A stretch of DNA of 64,000 bases from JAVBMV01 sp031552145 (lineage in GTDB: Bacteria > Myxococcota > Myxococcia > Myxococcales > UBA5297), in contig JAVBMV010000014.1 in NCBI GenBank assembly GCA_031552145.1, positions 1 to 64,000 of the forward strand, read 5' to 3'. The notes below the pieces were generated by a model. It had not been told where the DNA came from and did no database searches. It saw nothing but the letters and a program-made list of their open reading frames with translations. A program made the position numbers and the translations under genes. This document shows, one piece after another, positions 9,136 to 18,382 of this stretch. The stretch's first letter is position 1. Each line of letters begins with the position of its first letter.

Positions 9136-10127
9136 CGTTCGGCTCCTTGTTGGGTACTGGGGTGATGCTCCTCGAGGGTCGTCGAGGGCGTTGAGGGGTG
9201 CTCCGGGGGCTCGCGGAGGTGCTTCTTCGGATAGCGCCGCCCATACTCGACGGCCGCTTGTTCGAATTCAGTTTGACGTCCAAGCTCACGCAGCAAGTAG
9301 ACGCGGTGAGCAGCTGCCTCGGGGGCGTAGACGCTGGTCGGATACCGCGCGATCAGCCGGGCGAAGATCCGTTCGGCCTCGGCCTCGTGACCCGCCAGCA
9401 TGCGCGCGAGCCCTCGCTCGAACAGGGCCCTCTGCTCGGCGAGACCTCCGGCCACGGTTGCCCCCGGCGGACTATCCGAGACAGCGGGTGCGACGTCGGT
9501 CGCCGCCGGTTCTCGAGAAAGCGACGCAGCCGCGGCGAGCCGCGGGTCACTCGAGTCGATCGACTCTCCGGAAATAAGGGTCGCCGTCCCCCACGACGAG
9601 TCGACTCGAATCGCGCCCTCGGTGAGGATCACGTGCGTCCCCTCGGAAGTCATGTGAATGGTCAAGTCAGTTCCGAGGACCGTCACGCGCAGCGGCGGCG
9701 CCAAGATCACCAAGGGTCGGGCGGAAGACTGAGGCGCCACCTGCGCCTCCAGCGCTCCTTCGTGCAGAGAGAGGAGGCGTTCGTCGTCGCGCTCCTCGAA
9801 GGCGTATCGGTCGGAGGTCATACGAAAGACGCCGAGCCCCTCCTTCTCGAACGTGACGTAGGAGTAGGGGCTCGCCGACCCCTGCTCGTGTGCCGGGGCG
9901 GGGAACGGCACGTCGGGCGACCGCACTATCCACAGGGCGACGCCGGTCGCGAGCAGGGCGAGGGCCCAGCCGATCCGGACTCCTCGCCCGGGACGCGAGG
10001 AGCGCAGGGGGGCGTCCACCAGCTGGCACATGATCGCCCGCTCGGTCCGGTCGACGCACTCGGGCGAGATCTCCATCGCCCGGACCGCCGCGAACAGCCG
10101 TGCGAGATCTTGAGGGGGCCTATTCAT
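9132..10127 (-). CDS. FecR-domain membrane regulator with TPR-like tail
   Basis: 331 residues. A short cytoplasmic segment (1-48) is followed by one membrane span (IGWALALLATGVALWIV) and a periplasmic FecR-type beta domain (about 95-190; RVTVLGTDLTIHMTSEGTHV then EGAIRVDS). A helical TPR-like stretch follows (about 230-310; ERGLARMLAGHEAEAERIFARL). The gene overlaps the ECF sigma gene by 8 bases upstream and the giant OmpA gene by 4 bases downstream, so the three are translated together. FecR-type proteins paired with ECF factors usually transmit an envelope signal to the sigma factor. The cytoplasmic part has no recognisable zinc anti-sigma motif, so an anti-sigma role is inference from context. 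Confidence 0.8.
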   Translation of the reverse strand: MNRPPQDLARLFAAVRAMEISPECVDRTERAIMCQLVDAPLRSSRPGRGVRIGWALALLATGVALWIVRSPDVPFPAPAHEQGSASPYSYVTFEKEGLGVFRMTSDRYAFEERDDERLLSLHEGALEAQVAPQSSARPLVILAPPLRVTVLGTDLTIHMTSEGTHVILTEGAIRVDSSWGTATLISGESIDSSDPRLAAAASLSREPAATDVAPAVSDSPPGATVAGGLAEQRALFERGLARMLAGHEAEAERIFARLIARYPTSVYAPEAAAHRVYLLRELGRQTEFEQAAVEYGRRYPKKHLREPPEHPSTPSTTLEEHHPSTQQGAER

Positions 10128-10677
10128 CTCGAGCCTCCAGTCGGCGATGGATTAGGGCGCAACGTTCTCTGGCCTTCTGCAGACGGCTGTAGATCGTCGT
10201 AAGAGCCTCTCCGGTTACGGCCGCGATCTCCTTCGGCGTCATGCCCTGGAGCTCGGACATGATGAGGACGGCGCGGGACTTCTCGGGGAGCTGGTCCAGA
10301 ATGCCGTACAGGCGCGAGAGGGTCTGTCGTCCGACGAGCGCCTGTTCGGGGGTCTCCCAGTCAATGATGTCGTCCAGCGCCGCCTTCACCTCTCCCGACC
10401 AGCCGACGATCCCCTTGAGCCATTGACGCCGTCGGACGTTCGCTGCCAAGCCGTAGGTGATGGTGGCGAGCCACGCGCGCGGGTTCGCGACCTGCGGATG
10501 CCATTTTTTGAGCGCGATCAGGAAGACGTCCTGGGCCAGGTCCTGCGAGTCGTGTCCGGGGCCGAGCAGCCTCGCCCCGAAGGAGAGCACGAACGCGCCG
10601 TGCTCGCGGTAGAGGGCCGAGAAGCTGGCGTCGACACTCTGCGCGCGGGTGTCGTTCGACCGCTTCGAACCGTTCAT
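10120..10677 (-). CDS. ECF-family RNA polymerase sigma factor
   Basis: 185 residues from the ATG at 10677, preceded by AAGGTCGGCGAG. An in-frame ATG at 10788 would add 37 residues without family similarity. Region 2 is recognisable (ALYREHGAFVLSFGARLLG, then DSQDLAQDVFLIALKKW and WLATITYGLAANVRR). Region 4 carries a helix-turn-helix (LPEKSRAVLIMSELQGM then PKEIAAVTGEALTTIYSRLQKAR). The linker between is short, as in ECF factors. It heads an overlapping operon with the FecR-domain protein and the giant OmpA protein, which suggests these are its regulator and probably a target. Confidence 0.88.
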   Translation of the reverse strand: MNGSKRSNDTRAQSVDASFSALYREHGAFVLSFGARLLGPGHDSQDLAQDVFLIALKKWHPQVANPRAWLATITYGLAANVRRRQWLKGIVGWSGEVKAALDDIIDWETPEQALVGRQTLSRLYGILDQLPEKSRAVLIMSELQGMTPKEIAAVTGEALTTIYSRLQKARERCALIHRRLEARDE

Positions 10678-10933
10678 CTCGCCGACCTTGCATGTCGCCA
10701 ATCGCCCGCTCGCGACATCGCGTGTGGTCCGGTCAATCCGGCTCACCAGGACCAACTTGAGCTGCTTGTACGTCGCCGCACCCATCACGCCATCTCGCCA
10801 CTGTGACCTCGTTCGTCGGGGGAAGGTGCCGGCGTTCGAGGGGTGGCCTCATGTTTGCGTGGATCGGCCCGAGCCACGCCGCAGGGCACGTCATCGGCGC
10901 CCGGTAATGCTCATGTGTCGGCACCGCAAAAAA

Positions 10934-11911
10934 TTACGAACCGATCTCGCGGGCGACACCCACGAGCGGGAGCCAGCGCGGGCGCCCGAGCGTGGGATGG
11001 GGATCGGCGGCTACCGTCAGTCCGCCGATCGCCTGAAATCCCGCTCCCAGCCGCAGGCGCACCCGAGCGGTCATCTCGAGGGACCATCGATAGGTGTCCG
11101 GCCGAGGAGGCGCCGCCAGGTGAGCGACGAGGACGGGACCGCCCAGAAGCTCGAGGACAAAGGGCTCGGCGGCCAGGAAGGTTGCCCGAAGCATGGGGCC
11201 CAATGACCACGTGGTGTAGGCGCCGACTGGGGCCTCATAGCGCCCCTGGACGGTGATGCCGAGCCGCGAGGTCAGGTCCGTGTCAAACGCGAGCTGGGCC
11301 GCGGGCCCGAAGCGGTGGCAATCGGTTGCAGCTCCAATGAGAAGCGAGAGCCGTCGAGCGGGGCCCTTGACGTCCTCGCGCCAGGGTGCGGCCCGATTCT
11401 CGGACGCCGCCGATGTGCTCTCCGGCGGCGCGGGCGCTCCTGCCGTGGATTCGGAACTGCTCGCCGAGTCCGGCTCGTCGGCCCTCGCAGCTGGCGCGGT
11501 CGGTGTATCGGAAGGAGGAGGCGTGGGCTCGAGGCGGTGAGTCTCCCGGAGCAGCCAGCTTCGAAGCAAGGTTGCCAGCGCGTCGGGCAGGATCGGGCAG
11601 TCCGCGCGGGAGATCGGCAGCGCGTCATCGAAGAGCAAGGTCCCCGAGTCGTCGAACATCCGAATGAGGATCCGTGGGATGCGGCGGGAGTCCGCCTCGA
11701 TCTCGACTCGATGGGTGGCTGAATGGCCCGGGTGCTTCGCCAGCACCGACTTGCATCGCCGCTCGATCGCGAGGCCCAGGGCTCCGGGCCGAGGACACGG
11801 AAGACGCTCGACCCCAGTGACCTGGACGAGCGCGTCACCAGAAACCGGCGAGGCCGTCGAGGGCGCGGCGAAAAGAAACGCGGCGAACGAGAACAGGGCG
11901 ACGACGTGCAC
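10934..11911 (-). CDS. Secreted protein with predicted outer-membrane barrel
   Basis: About 325 residues from the GTG at 11911. The frame stays open further upstream through the tRNA-Met gene, so longer starts are artefacts; the exact start is uncertain. An N-terminal hydrophobic segment ending APSTAS looks like a signal peptide. Residues about 25-120 form a small domain with Cys pairs and alternating strands (RILIRMFDDSGTLLFDD). A Pro/Ser/Ala-rich linker follows, then about 150 residues of alternating strands typical of a small barrel (LSLLIGAATDCHRFGPAAQL, GITVQGRYEAPVGAYTTW, LGAGFQAIGGLTVAADPH). It precedes the ECF sigma gene on the same strand with a 256-base gap and may belong to the same stress regulon. 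Specific function unknown. Confidence 0.65.
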   Translation of the reverse strand: MHVVALFSFAAFLFAAPSTASPVSGDALVQVTGVERLPCPRPGALGLAIERRCKSVLAKHPGHSATHRVEIEADSRRIPRILIRMFDDSGTLLFDDALPISRADCPILPDALATLLRSWLLRETHRLEPTPPPSDTPTAPAARADEPDSASSSESTAGAPAPPESTSAASENRAAPWREDVKGPARRLSLLIGAATDCHRFGPAAQLAFDTDLTSRLGITVQGRYEAPVGAYTTWSLGPMLRATFLAAEPFVLELLGGPVLVAHLAAPPRPDTYRWSLEMTARVRLRLGAGFQAIGGLTVAADPHPTLGRPRWLPLVGVAREIGS

Positions 11912-12030
11912 GGCGTAAGATAGGACCGAGCGGTGCTTAATCCTTCCAGTTCGGAGGTCGGCGGGGCAGCGGTGCCCTGTCTGCCCTGGGCAGGCGTTCA
12001 GTTGTTCCTTCTCGCGCCAAGAAAAGGAAA

Positions 12031-12059
12031 GCCCCGGCAGCCAGTCTGGCTGCCGGGGC
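12031..12059 (-). terminator. Terminator of the initiator tRNA gene
   Basis: A 14-bp perfect inverted repeat (GCCCCGGCAGCCAG and its complement) starts 5 bases past the tRNA 3' end. On the minus strand it is followed by the U-rich run TTTCCTTTTCTT. Confidence 0.85.
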
Positions 12060-12063
12060 TTAG

Positions 12064-12137
<74 letters not shown>

Positions 12138-12151
12138 GCGATGTGGGCGGT

Positions 12152-12180
12152 CTTATAGAGGCAAGGCCCCACGGCGTCAA
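12152..12180 (-). promoter_or_regulatory. Sigma-70 promoter of tRNA-fMet
   Basis: On the minus strand, TTGACG (12175-12180) and TATAAG (12152-12157) are separated by 17 bases. The -10 box lies 15 bases upstream of the mature tRNA 5' end. It points away from purH. Confidence 0.75.
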
Positions 12181-12348
12181 CAGCGTCGAGCGAGAAAAAT
12201 GTGGCCCCTCTCGCTGGAGCTCCCCGGAAGCACAGAGGAGGCCCGTGTCCACTGCTCGCTTGGGCCGATTGACCGACCCCGAGCTGCCTGCTATTCGCGC
12301 CTCGCCCCTGGAGCCCACGGCTCTACATCCCCCTATGGAGGCAGCATC

Positions 12349-13896
12349 ATGGCGATCTCTCGCGCACTCCTCTCCGTCTCCGACAAGCGCGGACTGCTCC
12401 CCTTCGCACGCACGCTCTCGCAGCTCGGTGTCGAGCTCCTCTCCACGGGGGGGACGGCCGACCTGCTCGCTTCCTCCGGTATCCCCGTCACCAAGGTGAG
12501 CGACTACACCGGCGCGCCCGAGGTCTTCGGAGGCAGGGTGAAGACGCTCCATCCCAAGATCCATGGCGGCATCCTCTATAGGCGCGAGGAGGAGGGCGAT
12601 CGCGTCGAGGCCGCTCGTGAGGGCATCGGTCCTATCGATCTGGTGGTGGTCAACCTCTACCCCTTCTCGCAGACGGTGGCCCGGGGCGCCCCCTTCGAGG
12701 AGATCATCGAAAACATCGACATCGGCGGTCCCTCGATGGTCCGCTCTGCCGCCAAGAACTGGAAGCATGTCGGTATCGTGGTCGATCCAGACGAGTACGA
12801 GAGGGTCGCCGAAGAGCTGACGCGCGACCGCGCGCTCTCTGACGAGACGCGCCGCCGCCTTATGCTCAAGGCCTTCCAGCACACCGCCGCCTACGACTCG
12901 GCCATCGCCAACTACTTGGCTGGCGAGGAACAGCCCCCCGCCCAGCTGCTCAAGAGCGCGGCCCTCGTCCAGGCGTTGCGCTACGGCGAGAACCCACACC
13001 AACGCGCGGCCCTCTATCGCGACCCGCGCGAGCCGCAGCGACCGACGGTCGCCTTCGCGAAGGTGCTCGGAGGCAAGGAACTTTCTTACAACAACCTGCT
13101 CGACCTCGACTCCGCCCTCTCGTGCGTCATGGAGTTCGAGCGCCCGACCGCGGTGGTGGTGAAGCACAACACGCCCTGTGGGGTCGCCTCCGCCGACACG
13201 CTGCTCGAGGCCTTCCGGCGCGCGCGCGCGGCCGATGAACTCTCGGCCTTCGGCGGGATCGTGGCGCTCAATGGGCCGGTCGACGGCGCGCTGGGCGAGG
13301 CGCTCGCCGAGACCTTCCTCGAGGCGGTGCTCGCCTCTTCCTTCGACGAGGCGGCGCTGAAGGCGCTCGCGGGGAAGAAGAACCTCCGACTGCTCGAGAG
13401 CCCGCCGCTCGGCGCTCCCCAGATGGGCTGGCGGCGCGACTCGTTTGAACTCCGAACGATCGCGGGCGGGCTCTTGCTGCAGGAGCGTGACGTCGGGGAC
13501 GTCGACCGCGCTGCCTTGCGCGCGGTAACGCAGCGCGAGCCTACAGCCGAGGAGCTGCGCGACGCGCTCTTCGCCTTCCGAGTAGTGAAGCATGTTCGCA
13601 GCAACGCCATCGTCTTTGCCAAGGGAGAGCAGACCCTGGGCATTGGCGGTGGACAGACCAGCCGCGTGGACGCCGTCGAGCTCGCGATCAAGAAGGCGAA
13701 GGGCGATCTGAAGGGATGCGCCGTCGGCTCGGACGCCTTCTTTCCTTTCCGCGACGGGATAGATGCCGCTGCCCAGGCTGGCGCCCGCTGCATCATCCAG
13801 CCAGGTGGTTCGCTGAGAGACGCCGAGGCGATCGCCGCCGCGGACGAGCAGGGTATTGCCATGCTCTTCTCGAAGGTTCGCCACTTCAGGCACTGA
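12349..13896 (+). CDS. purH: Bifunctional AICAR transformylase / IMP cyclohydrolase
   Basis: 515 residues, the usual length. It catalyses the last two steps of IMP synthesis: formylation of AICAR by 10-formyl-THF and ring closure. The N-terminal MGS-like cyclohydrolase domain shows SVSDKRGLL and GGRVKTLHPKIHGGIL. The C-terminal transformylase domain shows the catalytic Lys272-His273 pair (VVVKHNTPCG), FGGIVALN and the late RSNAIVFAKG..LGIGGGQTSRVDA segment. The ATG at 12349 is chosen because GGAGG lies 8 bases upstream and the family N-terminus starts here. purD and purE follow on the same strand after an interposed TPR gene. Confidence 0.97.
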   Translation: MAISRALLSVSDKRGLLPFARTLSQLGVELLSTGGTADLLASSGIPVTKVSDYTGAPEVFGGRVKTLHPKIHGGILYRREEEGDRVEAAREGIGPIDLVVVNLYPFSQTVARGAPFEEIIENIDIGGPSMVRSAAKNWKHVGIVVDPDEYERVAEELTRDRALSDETRRRLMLKAFQHTAAYDSAIANYLAGEEQPPAQLLKSAALVQALRYGENPHQRAALYRDPREPQRPTVAFAKVLGGKELSYNNLLDLDSALSCVMEFERPTAVVVKHNTPCGVASADTLLEAFRRARAADELSAFGGIVALNGPVDGALGEALAETFLEAVLASSFDEAALKALAGKKNLRLLESPPLGAPQMGWRRDSFELRTIAGGLLLQERDVGDVDRAALRAVTQREPTAEELRDALFAFRVVKHVRSNAIVFAKGEQTLGIGGGQTSRVDAVELAIKKAKGDLKGCAVGSDAFFPFRDGIDAAAQAGARCIIQPGGSLRDAEAIAAADEQGIAMLFSKVRHFRH

Positions 13897-13998
13897 GGCA
13901 ATGGCGACATAACACCTACATCTCGCCCATTCGGTTTCTCGACAAATCGTTTCCAACCTGCTCTGGTGCGCCTAATCTGAGTGGCCTGGAGGGCCCCG

Positions 13999-16518
13999 AT
14001 GCAGGTCTCATGTGGCGCGTGTGGCGCCGCCATTGCCGTAGCGACTCCCGGAAGTGCCGGTAAGACAGGAAGTTGCCCTTCGTGCGGCGCCAGCCTCGAT
14101 GCTGGCACCGGTGCGAGAAGGAGGGAAGGGAGCGCCCTGCCTCCGGGCGCCGAACCTCTCGCGAAGATCGATCTCGTGGTCGCCACGCTGCCAGCAGTGA
14201 GGGCGGCCAACGTCAGCGGCTCCTTCCGTAGCACCCCGCCACAGAATCGCCGCAAGACCGATGTCCGCACGCGCGAAACGCAGCCATCCGCTGTCGGCAT
14301 GCGCGTGCCCGAGCCGCCCGCGCTACCGCCCTTCGAATTGGACCTTGGGTCCAGCGCGAACGCCTACAGCTTCAACAATCGGCAGAATGTGAGCGCGGCG
14401 GACGATGCCGTACACGACGGAATGACCAACCCAGTCGGTATCAGCGCCGTACAAAGAAGCTCGCTCGATGACGACTTTGCTTCTCCGATGTCACAGCCGG
14501 AGCCAGTGCCAGAGCCCTCGGCCCTTCCCTACGCCTATTCACCCGAGCCCTCTAGAAGTTATCGACCTTCGTCGGTCTCTTCGCGCCCGATGCGCACGGC
14601 CTCGGCCAAGCCGAGGGTCTCGAGGGGCGGCGCCCTTGGCCTTGCCTTCGTATTGATCGCCGTCGCGCTGGTCGGAGTCGGTTGGTTCGTGCTCAAACCT
14701 GCCTTCTTCAACGCCGCGCCCAAGGCGCCCAAGGCGACCACGCTGCCGGTGCTTCAGGAGCGCCTCACGGCTTGGCACGCGAGCCACAGCGCCTCTCCGC
14801 TCGGGTCTACCGCCGCCGAGTTGGCGCAGGGGATTCGCCTGATGAAGCGCGGTACGGACGAGGGCTATGTGAAGGCGGCCGCTTTCTTCGAGCGCGCGTT
14901 GCTCGCCAATCCCGGCAACCTGGCCGCGGCAGCGCGCTGGGTCGAAGTGCGCTCCGAGGGGCGCGCGGATGCCTTCAGCGCGGCCGATAGAAACTTCGCC
15001 ATGAGGCTGGTCGACGAGGTCCTCGCCGTCGATGCCAACCTCGCGGTGGCGCGGCGCGCCAAGGTACAGCTCCTCATCGCGGAGGGTCACCTCGACTCGG
15101 CGCGCAACGAGATCAGGCGCATCGTCGAGCCCATCCCAACGGAGGAGAAGGCCGAGACGCTGTTGGTCGAGGCGCGCGTCTTTCTGGAGCAGAACGCCGC
15201 CGTCTCGCTCGAGAAGATCGAAGCGGCGATCGCGATGGATCCCACGCTGGTGGTCGCCCAATTCGAGCTGGGGCGGGCCGCCGAATCCGTGGGTCGCCTC
15301 GCGATGGCGGTGCGAGCCTATGAGAAGCGGCTGGAGGCCGATCCGCTCCACGCGGATACTCTGCGCGCCCTTGCCTTTGTCTATCTGCGCGTCGGCGACT
15401 ACGTCTCCGCCAAGGCGCTCCTCACTCGTTTCGACGGTCTCCCCGACAGGCATATCGGCGTCTATCTGAAGAGCGCTATCCTCTTCGCGGAGGGCGATCT
15501 TCCCAAGGCCGAGGCGAGCATCGCCAAGGGTATTGCACTTCCGGGTGGCTTCCCCGAGGAGCGTATCGAGATCCAGGTGCTCGGGGCGCAGATCGCCCGG
15601 CAGCGCGGCGCGATCGGCACCGCCAAGGAGCGCGCCGCCTCGGCGATCGAGGTCGATCCCCAGAACGCGCCGGCCCACTTTCAGCTGCTGCTCATCGCCC
15701 TCGACCAAGGCGACGCCACAGCGGCGCGCGCTTCGCTCGCCGCCTGCGCCGAAGGGATGAAGCATGACAAGGCGCTCTACGCCGAGCTTCTCGGGCGCGT
15801 CGAAGCGCTTGCAGGCGACTGGCGCAGGGCGGCGGCGGCCTTCCGCGTCGCGGTGGAGCAAGCTCCCGCGCGACTTGGCCCATACATCGCTGGCGCCGCC
15901 GCGCTGATGCGCGCGGGCGATGAAACCGCCAGCCTCAACCTCATGCACAAGGCGCTCAGCCTCAACCCCACGCAGCTTTGCGAGGCGCCCTGGGAGCCCA
16001 GCCCCTTCTGGAGTCCGCCCGCCGACACCATCAAGAATGCCAAGGGCGCCTTCAAGCGGGGAGGAGCGCTGTTCTGGCCCGATGTCTACGAGGGCGTCAT
16101 CTCCTGGCACCTCGGAGAGGTAGCCTCCGCAAAGCATCTCTTTGGCCGGGCGCTCGATGCCGACCGCACCTCCTATGTCTCGCTGCTCTACTCGGGTGTC
16201 ATCGAGCTCGATCGCCGCCGCTTCAAGGAGGCGATGAAGTTTGCCCTCCGCTCGCAGGGAGCCGACGTCGAGAACGCCGTCGCCTTCTACATCGAAGGCG
16301 CCGCCTTCGAGGGGAGCGGCGATCGCAACCGGGCCAGGACCTCCATGCTCGAGGCGATCAAGCGCAATCCCCGCCTGGTGCCCGCCAATATCCGCCTCGG
16401 GATGATGGCGCTCGCCGATGGGCGCCAGAACGAGGCGCGCGACTACCTGCGCGCGGCCGTCGCCGAGGAGCCCTTCAACATGGAGGCGCGCCGGGGACTC
16501 TTCAGCCTGGGGTACTGA
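13999..16518 (+). CDS. Zinc-ribbon, single-span membrane protein with large TPR domain
   Basis: 839 residues. The ATG at 13999 is preferred to an in-frame GTG at 13981 because GGAGGG precedes it and zinc-ribbon proteins of this type start with a short M.VSC. An N-terminal zinc ribbon (CGAC at 5-8 and CPSC about 20 residues later) is followed by a long low-complexity Pro/Ser linker. A membrane span follows near residue 215-235 (GLAFVLIAVALVGVGWFVL), then about 600 residues of helical TPR repeats (LANPGNLAAAARWVEV, AMDPTLVVAQFELGRAAE, LSLNPTQLCEAPWEP). TPR arrays scaffold protein complexes; the location suggests an envelope-facing platform. It sits between purH and purD without an obvious functional link. 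Such zinc-ribbon/TPR proteins are common in Myxococcota. Confidence 0.8.
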   Translation: MQVSCGACGAAIAVATPGSAGKTGSCPSCGASLDAGTGARRREGSALPPGAEPLAKIDLVVATLPAVRAANVSGSFRSTPPQNRRKTDVRTRETQPSAVGMRVPEPPALPPFELDLGSSANAYSFNNRQNVSAADDAVHDGMTNPVGISAVQRSSLDDDFASPMSQPEPVPEPSALPYAYSPEPSRSYRPSSVSSRPMRTASAKPRVSRGGALGLAFVLIAVALVGVGWFVLKPAFFNAAPKAPKATTLPVLQERLTAWHASHSASPLGSTAAELAQGIRLMKRGTDEGYVKAAAFFERALLANPGNLAAAARWVEVRSEGRADAFSAADRNFAMRLVDEVLAVDANLAVARRAKVQLLIAEGHLDSARNEIRRIVEPIPTEEKAETLLVEARVFLEQNAAVSLEKIEAAIAMDPTLVVAQFELGRAAESVGRLAMAVRAYEKRLEADPLHADTLRALAFVYLRVGDYVSAKALLTRFDGLPDRHIGVYLKSAILFAEGDLPKAEASIAKGIALPGGFPEERIEIQVLGAQIARQRGAIGTAKERAASAIEVDPQNAPAHFQLLLIALDQGDATAARASLAACAEGMKHDKALYAELLGRVEALAGDWRRAAAAFRVAVEQAPARLGPYIAGAAALMRAGDETASLNLMHKALSLNPTQLCEAPWEPSPFWSPPADTIKNAKGAFKRGGALFWPDVYEGVISWHLGEVASAKHLFGRALDADRTSYVSLLYSGVIELDRRRFKEAMKFALRSQGADVENAVAFYIEGAAFEGSGDRNRARTSMLEAIKRNPRLVPANIRLGMMALADGRQNEARDYLRAAVAEEPFNMEARRGLFSLGY

Positions 16519-16573
16519 ACAAGCTGACGCTCGGCGTTGGCCTGGGCGGTGCGCTTTGCTACTGTGCGCCGCC

Positions 16574-17833
16574 GTGAAGATCCTCATTGTTGGTTCAGGA
16601 GCGCGCGAGCATGCACTCGCGTGGAGAGTCGCCGCCAGCGGTCACACCGTCTTCGCGGCGCCCGGAAACGTCGGCATCGCGCGCTTGGCCACATGCGAGC
16701 CCATTCCCGCCACCGACGTGGCCCAAATGGTGGCCTTCGCCAAGGCGGGGCGCTTCGACTTGGTGGTCATCGGGCCCGAGGCGCCGCTCGTTGCGGGGCT
16801 CGCCGACGCGCTGCGGCGCGAGGGCATCCCCGTCTTCGGCCCCAACCAAGGCGCCGCGGCCATCGAGGGAAGCAAGGCCTTCGCCAAGGAGCTGATGCTC
16901 GAGGCGGGCGTCCCCACCGCCAGGGCGGAGCTCTTCGACGACCCCGAGCGGGCCGAGCGCTACGCCGGCGAACTGCCGCGCGCTGTCATCAAGGCCGATG
17001 GCTTGGCGGCGGGCAAGGGCGTGGTCGTCTCCTCCAGCGCGGAAGAGGCGCGCGAGACGGTGCGCAGCTTTATGCGCGAGGGGGCGCTGGGTGTGGCGGG
17101 CGGGCGCATCCTCATCGAGGAGTTCCTCGAGGGGGAGGAGCTGAGCGTCATTGCCCTCTGCGACGGCGAGCGCTACCTGCTCATGCCGCCGGCGCGCGAT
17201 CACAAGAGGCTGCTCGACGACGATCTGGGTCCCAACACCGGGGGCATGGGCGCCTTCTCGCCAGTGGCGATGCCGCCAGAGGTCAGCCTCGCCTCCATCG
17301 GAGAGCAGGTCATCGCGCCGACGCTCGCGGCGCTCTCCCGGCGCGGCACCCCTTTCGTCGGCGCGCTCTACGCGGGGCTCATGATGACCGCGAAGGGGCC
17401 GATGGTGCTCGAGTACAACGCGCGCTTTGGCGACCCCGAGACACAGCCGCTCATGATGCGCCTGCGCGGCGACTTCGCCCAGACGCTCATGGCCTGCGCC
17501 GCGGGCGATCTGCGCGGCCAGTCGCTGCAGGTGCGCTCCGAGGCGGCGGTGGGCGTGGTGCTCGCGGCGCACGGCTATCCGGTGAAGCCCCGACAGGGCG
17601 ATCTCATCGAGGGGCTGCACGACTTCGAGGAGTCCGATGAGGTGCGCCTCTTCCATGCGGGAACGCGCGCTTGTGCAGAGCGTGTGGGTGAGTACGAAAC
17701 GGCGGGCGGACGCGTGTTGACGCTCTGCGCGTTGGGCAAAGATGTGGCGCATGCGAAGCGCAGGGCTTACGAGCTGGTGGATCAGCTCTCCTTTGCGGGG
17801 ATGCAATACAGGCGGGATATCGCCGCGCGCTGA
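16574..17833 (+). CDS. purD: Phosphoribosylamine-glycine ligase
   Basis: 419 residues, full length. It ligates glycine to phosphoribosylamine with ATP, the second step of purine synthesis. The ATP-grasp fold is clear: N-terminal ILIVGSGAREHALAWR, then IGPEAPLVAGLAD, the nucleotide-binding KADGLAAGKGVVV, the metal-binding region with GGMGAFSP, and EYNARFGDPETQ. The GTG at 16574 gives the family N-terminus; the longer frame upstream overlaps the TPR gene and is rejected. It follows the TPR gene by 55 bases and precedes purE by 27. Confidence 0.96.
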   Translation: MKILIVGSGAREHALAWRVAASGHTVFAAPGNVGIARLATCEPIPATDVAQMVAFAKAGRFDLVVIGPEAPLVAGLADALRREGIPVFGPNQGAAAIEGSKAFAKELMLEAGVPTARAELFDDPERAERYAGELPRAVIKADGLAAGKGVVVSSSAEEARETVRSFMREGALGVAGGRILIEEFLEGEELSVIALCDGERYLLMPPARDHKRLLDDDLGPNTGGMGAFSPVAMPPEVSLASIGEQVIAPTLAALSRRGTPFVGALYAGLMMTAKGPMVLEYNARFGDPETQPLMMRLRGDFAQTLMACAAGDLRGQSLQVRSEAAVGVVLAAHGYPVKPRQGDLIEGLHDFEESDEVRLFHAGTRACAERVGEYETAGGRVLTLCALGKDVAHAKRRAYELVDQLSFAGMQYRRDIAAR

Positions 17834-17860
17834 GCGCGACAACTACAGAAGGAGCAGAGC

Positions 17861-18382
17861 ATGAGCGACGCCAAGGTCTTGATCATGATGGGTTCCGACA
17901 GCGACTGGGAGGCGATGCGCGCCTGCGCCGAGTCGCTCACGCAGTTTGGCGTGGGCTTCGAGGTGGCGGTCGCCTCGGCGCATCGCACGCCCGAGCGCGT
18001 CGCCACGCTCGCCAGCGGCGCCGAGAAGCGCGGCATCGAGGTGATCGTGGCGGGCGCGGGCGCCGCCGCGGCGCTGCCCGGTGTGGTGGCGGCCCACACG
18101 CTGCTGCCGGTCATCGGAGTGCCGCTGGTCGCCACCGAGCTCTTGGGGCTCGACGCCATGCTCGCCATTCTCCAGATGCCCGCGGGCATGCCGGTGGCCA
18201 CCATGGCCATTGGCAAGGCGGGCGCCAAGAACGCGGGGCTCTTCGCCGTGCAGCTCTTGGCCCGGCGCGATGATGCGCTCAGATCTGCCTTCGAGAAGAG
18301 CCGCGCGGCCATGCGCGAGCAGGTGGAGGCGAAGGATCGCGCCTTGCAGCAGCGGCTGGCCGAAAAGGGCGTGAAGGGGTGA
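17861..18382 (+). CDS. purE: N5-carboxyaminoimidazole ribonucleotide mutase
   Basis: 173 residues, the length of class I PurE, which converts N5-CAIR to CAIR in purine synthesis. Hallmarks are GSDSDW near the N-terminus, ASAHRTPERV with the active-site His, and AGAGAAAALPGVVAAHT. GAAGGAG lies upstream of the ATG. No purK follows here, so the partner that makes N5-CAIR must be elsewhere. The stop overlaps a possible GTG start of lptF. Confidence 0.96.
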   Translation: MSDAKVLIMMGSDSDWEAMRACAESLTQFGVGFEVAVASAHRTPERVATLASGAEKRGIEVIVAGAGAAAALPGVVAAHTLLPVIGVPLVATELLGLDAMLAILQMPAGMPVATMAIGKAGAKNAGLFAVQLLARRDDALRSAFEKSRAAMREQVEAKDRALQQRLAEKGVKG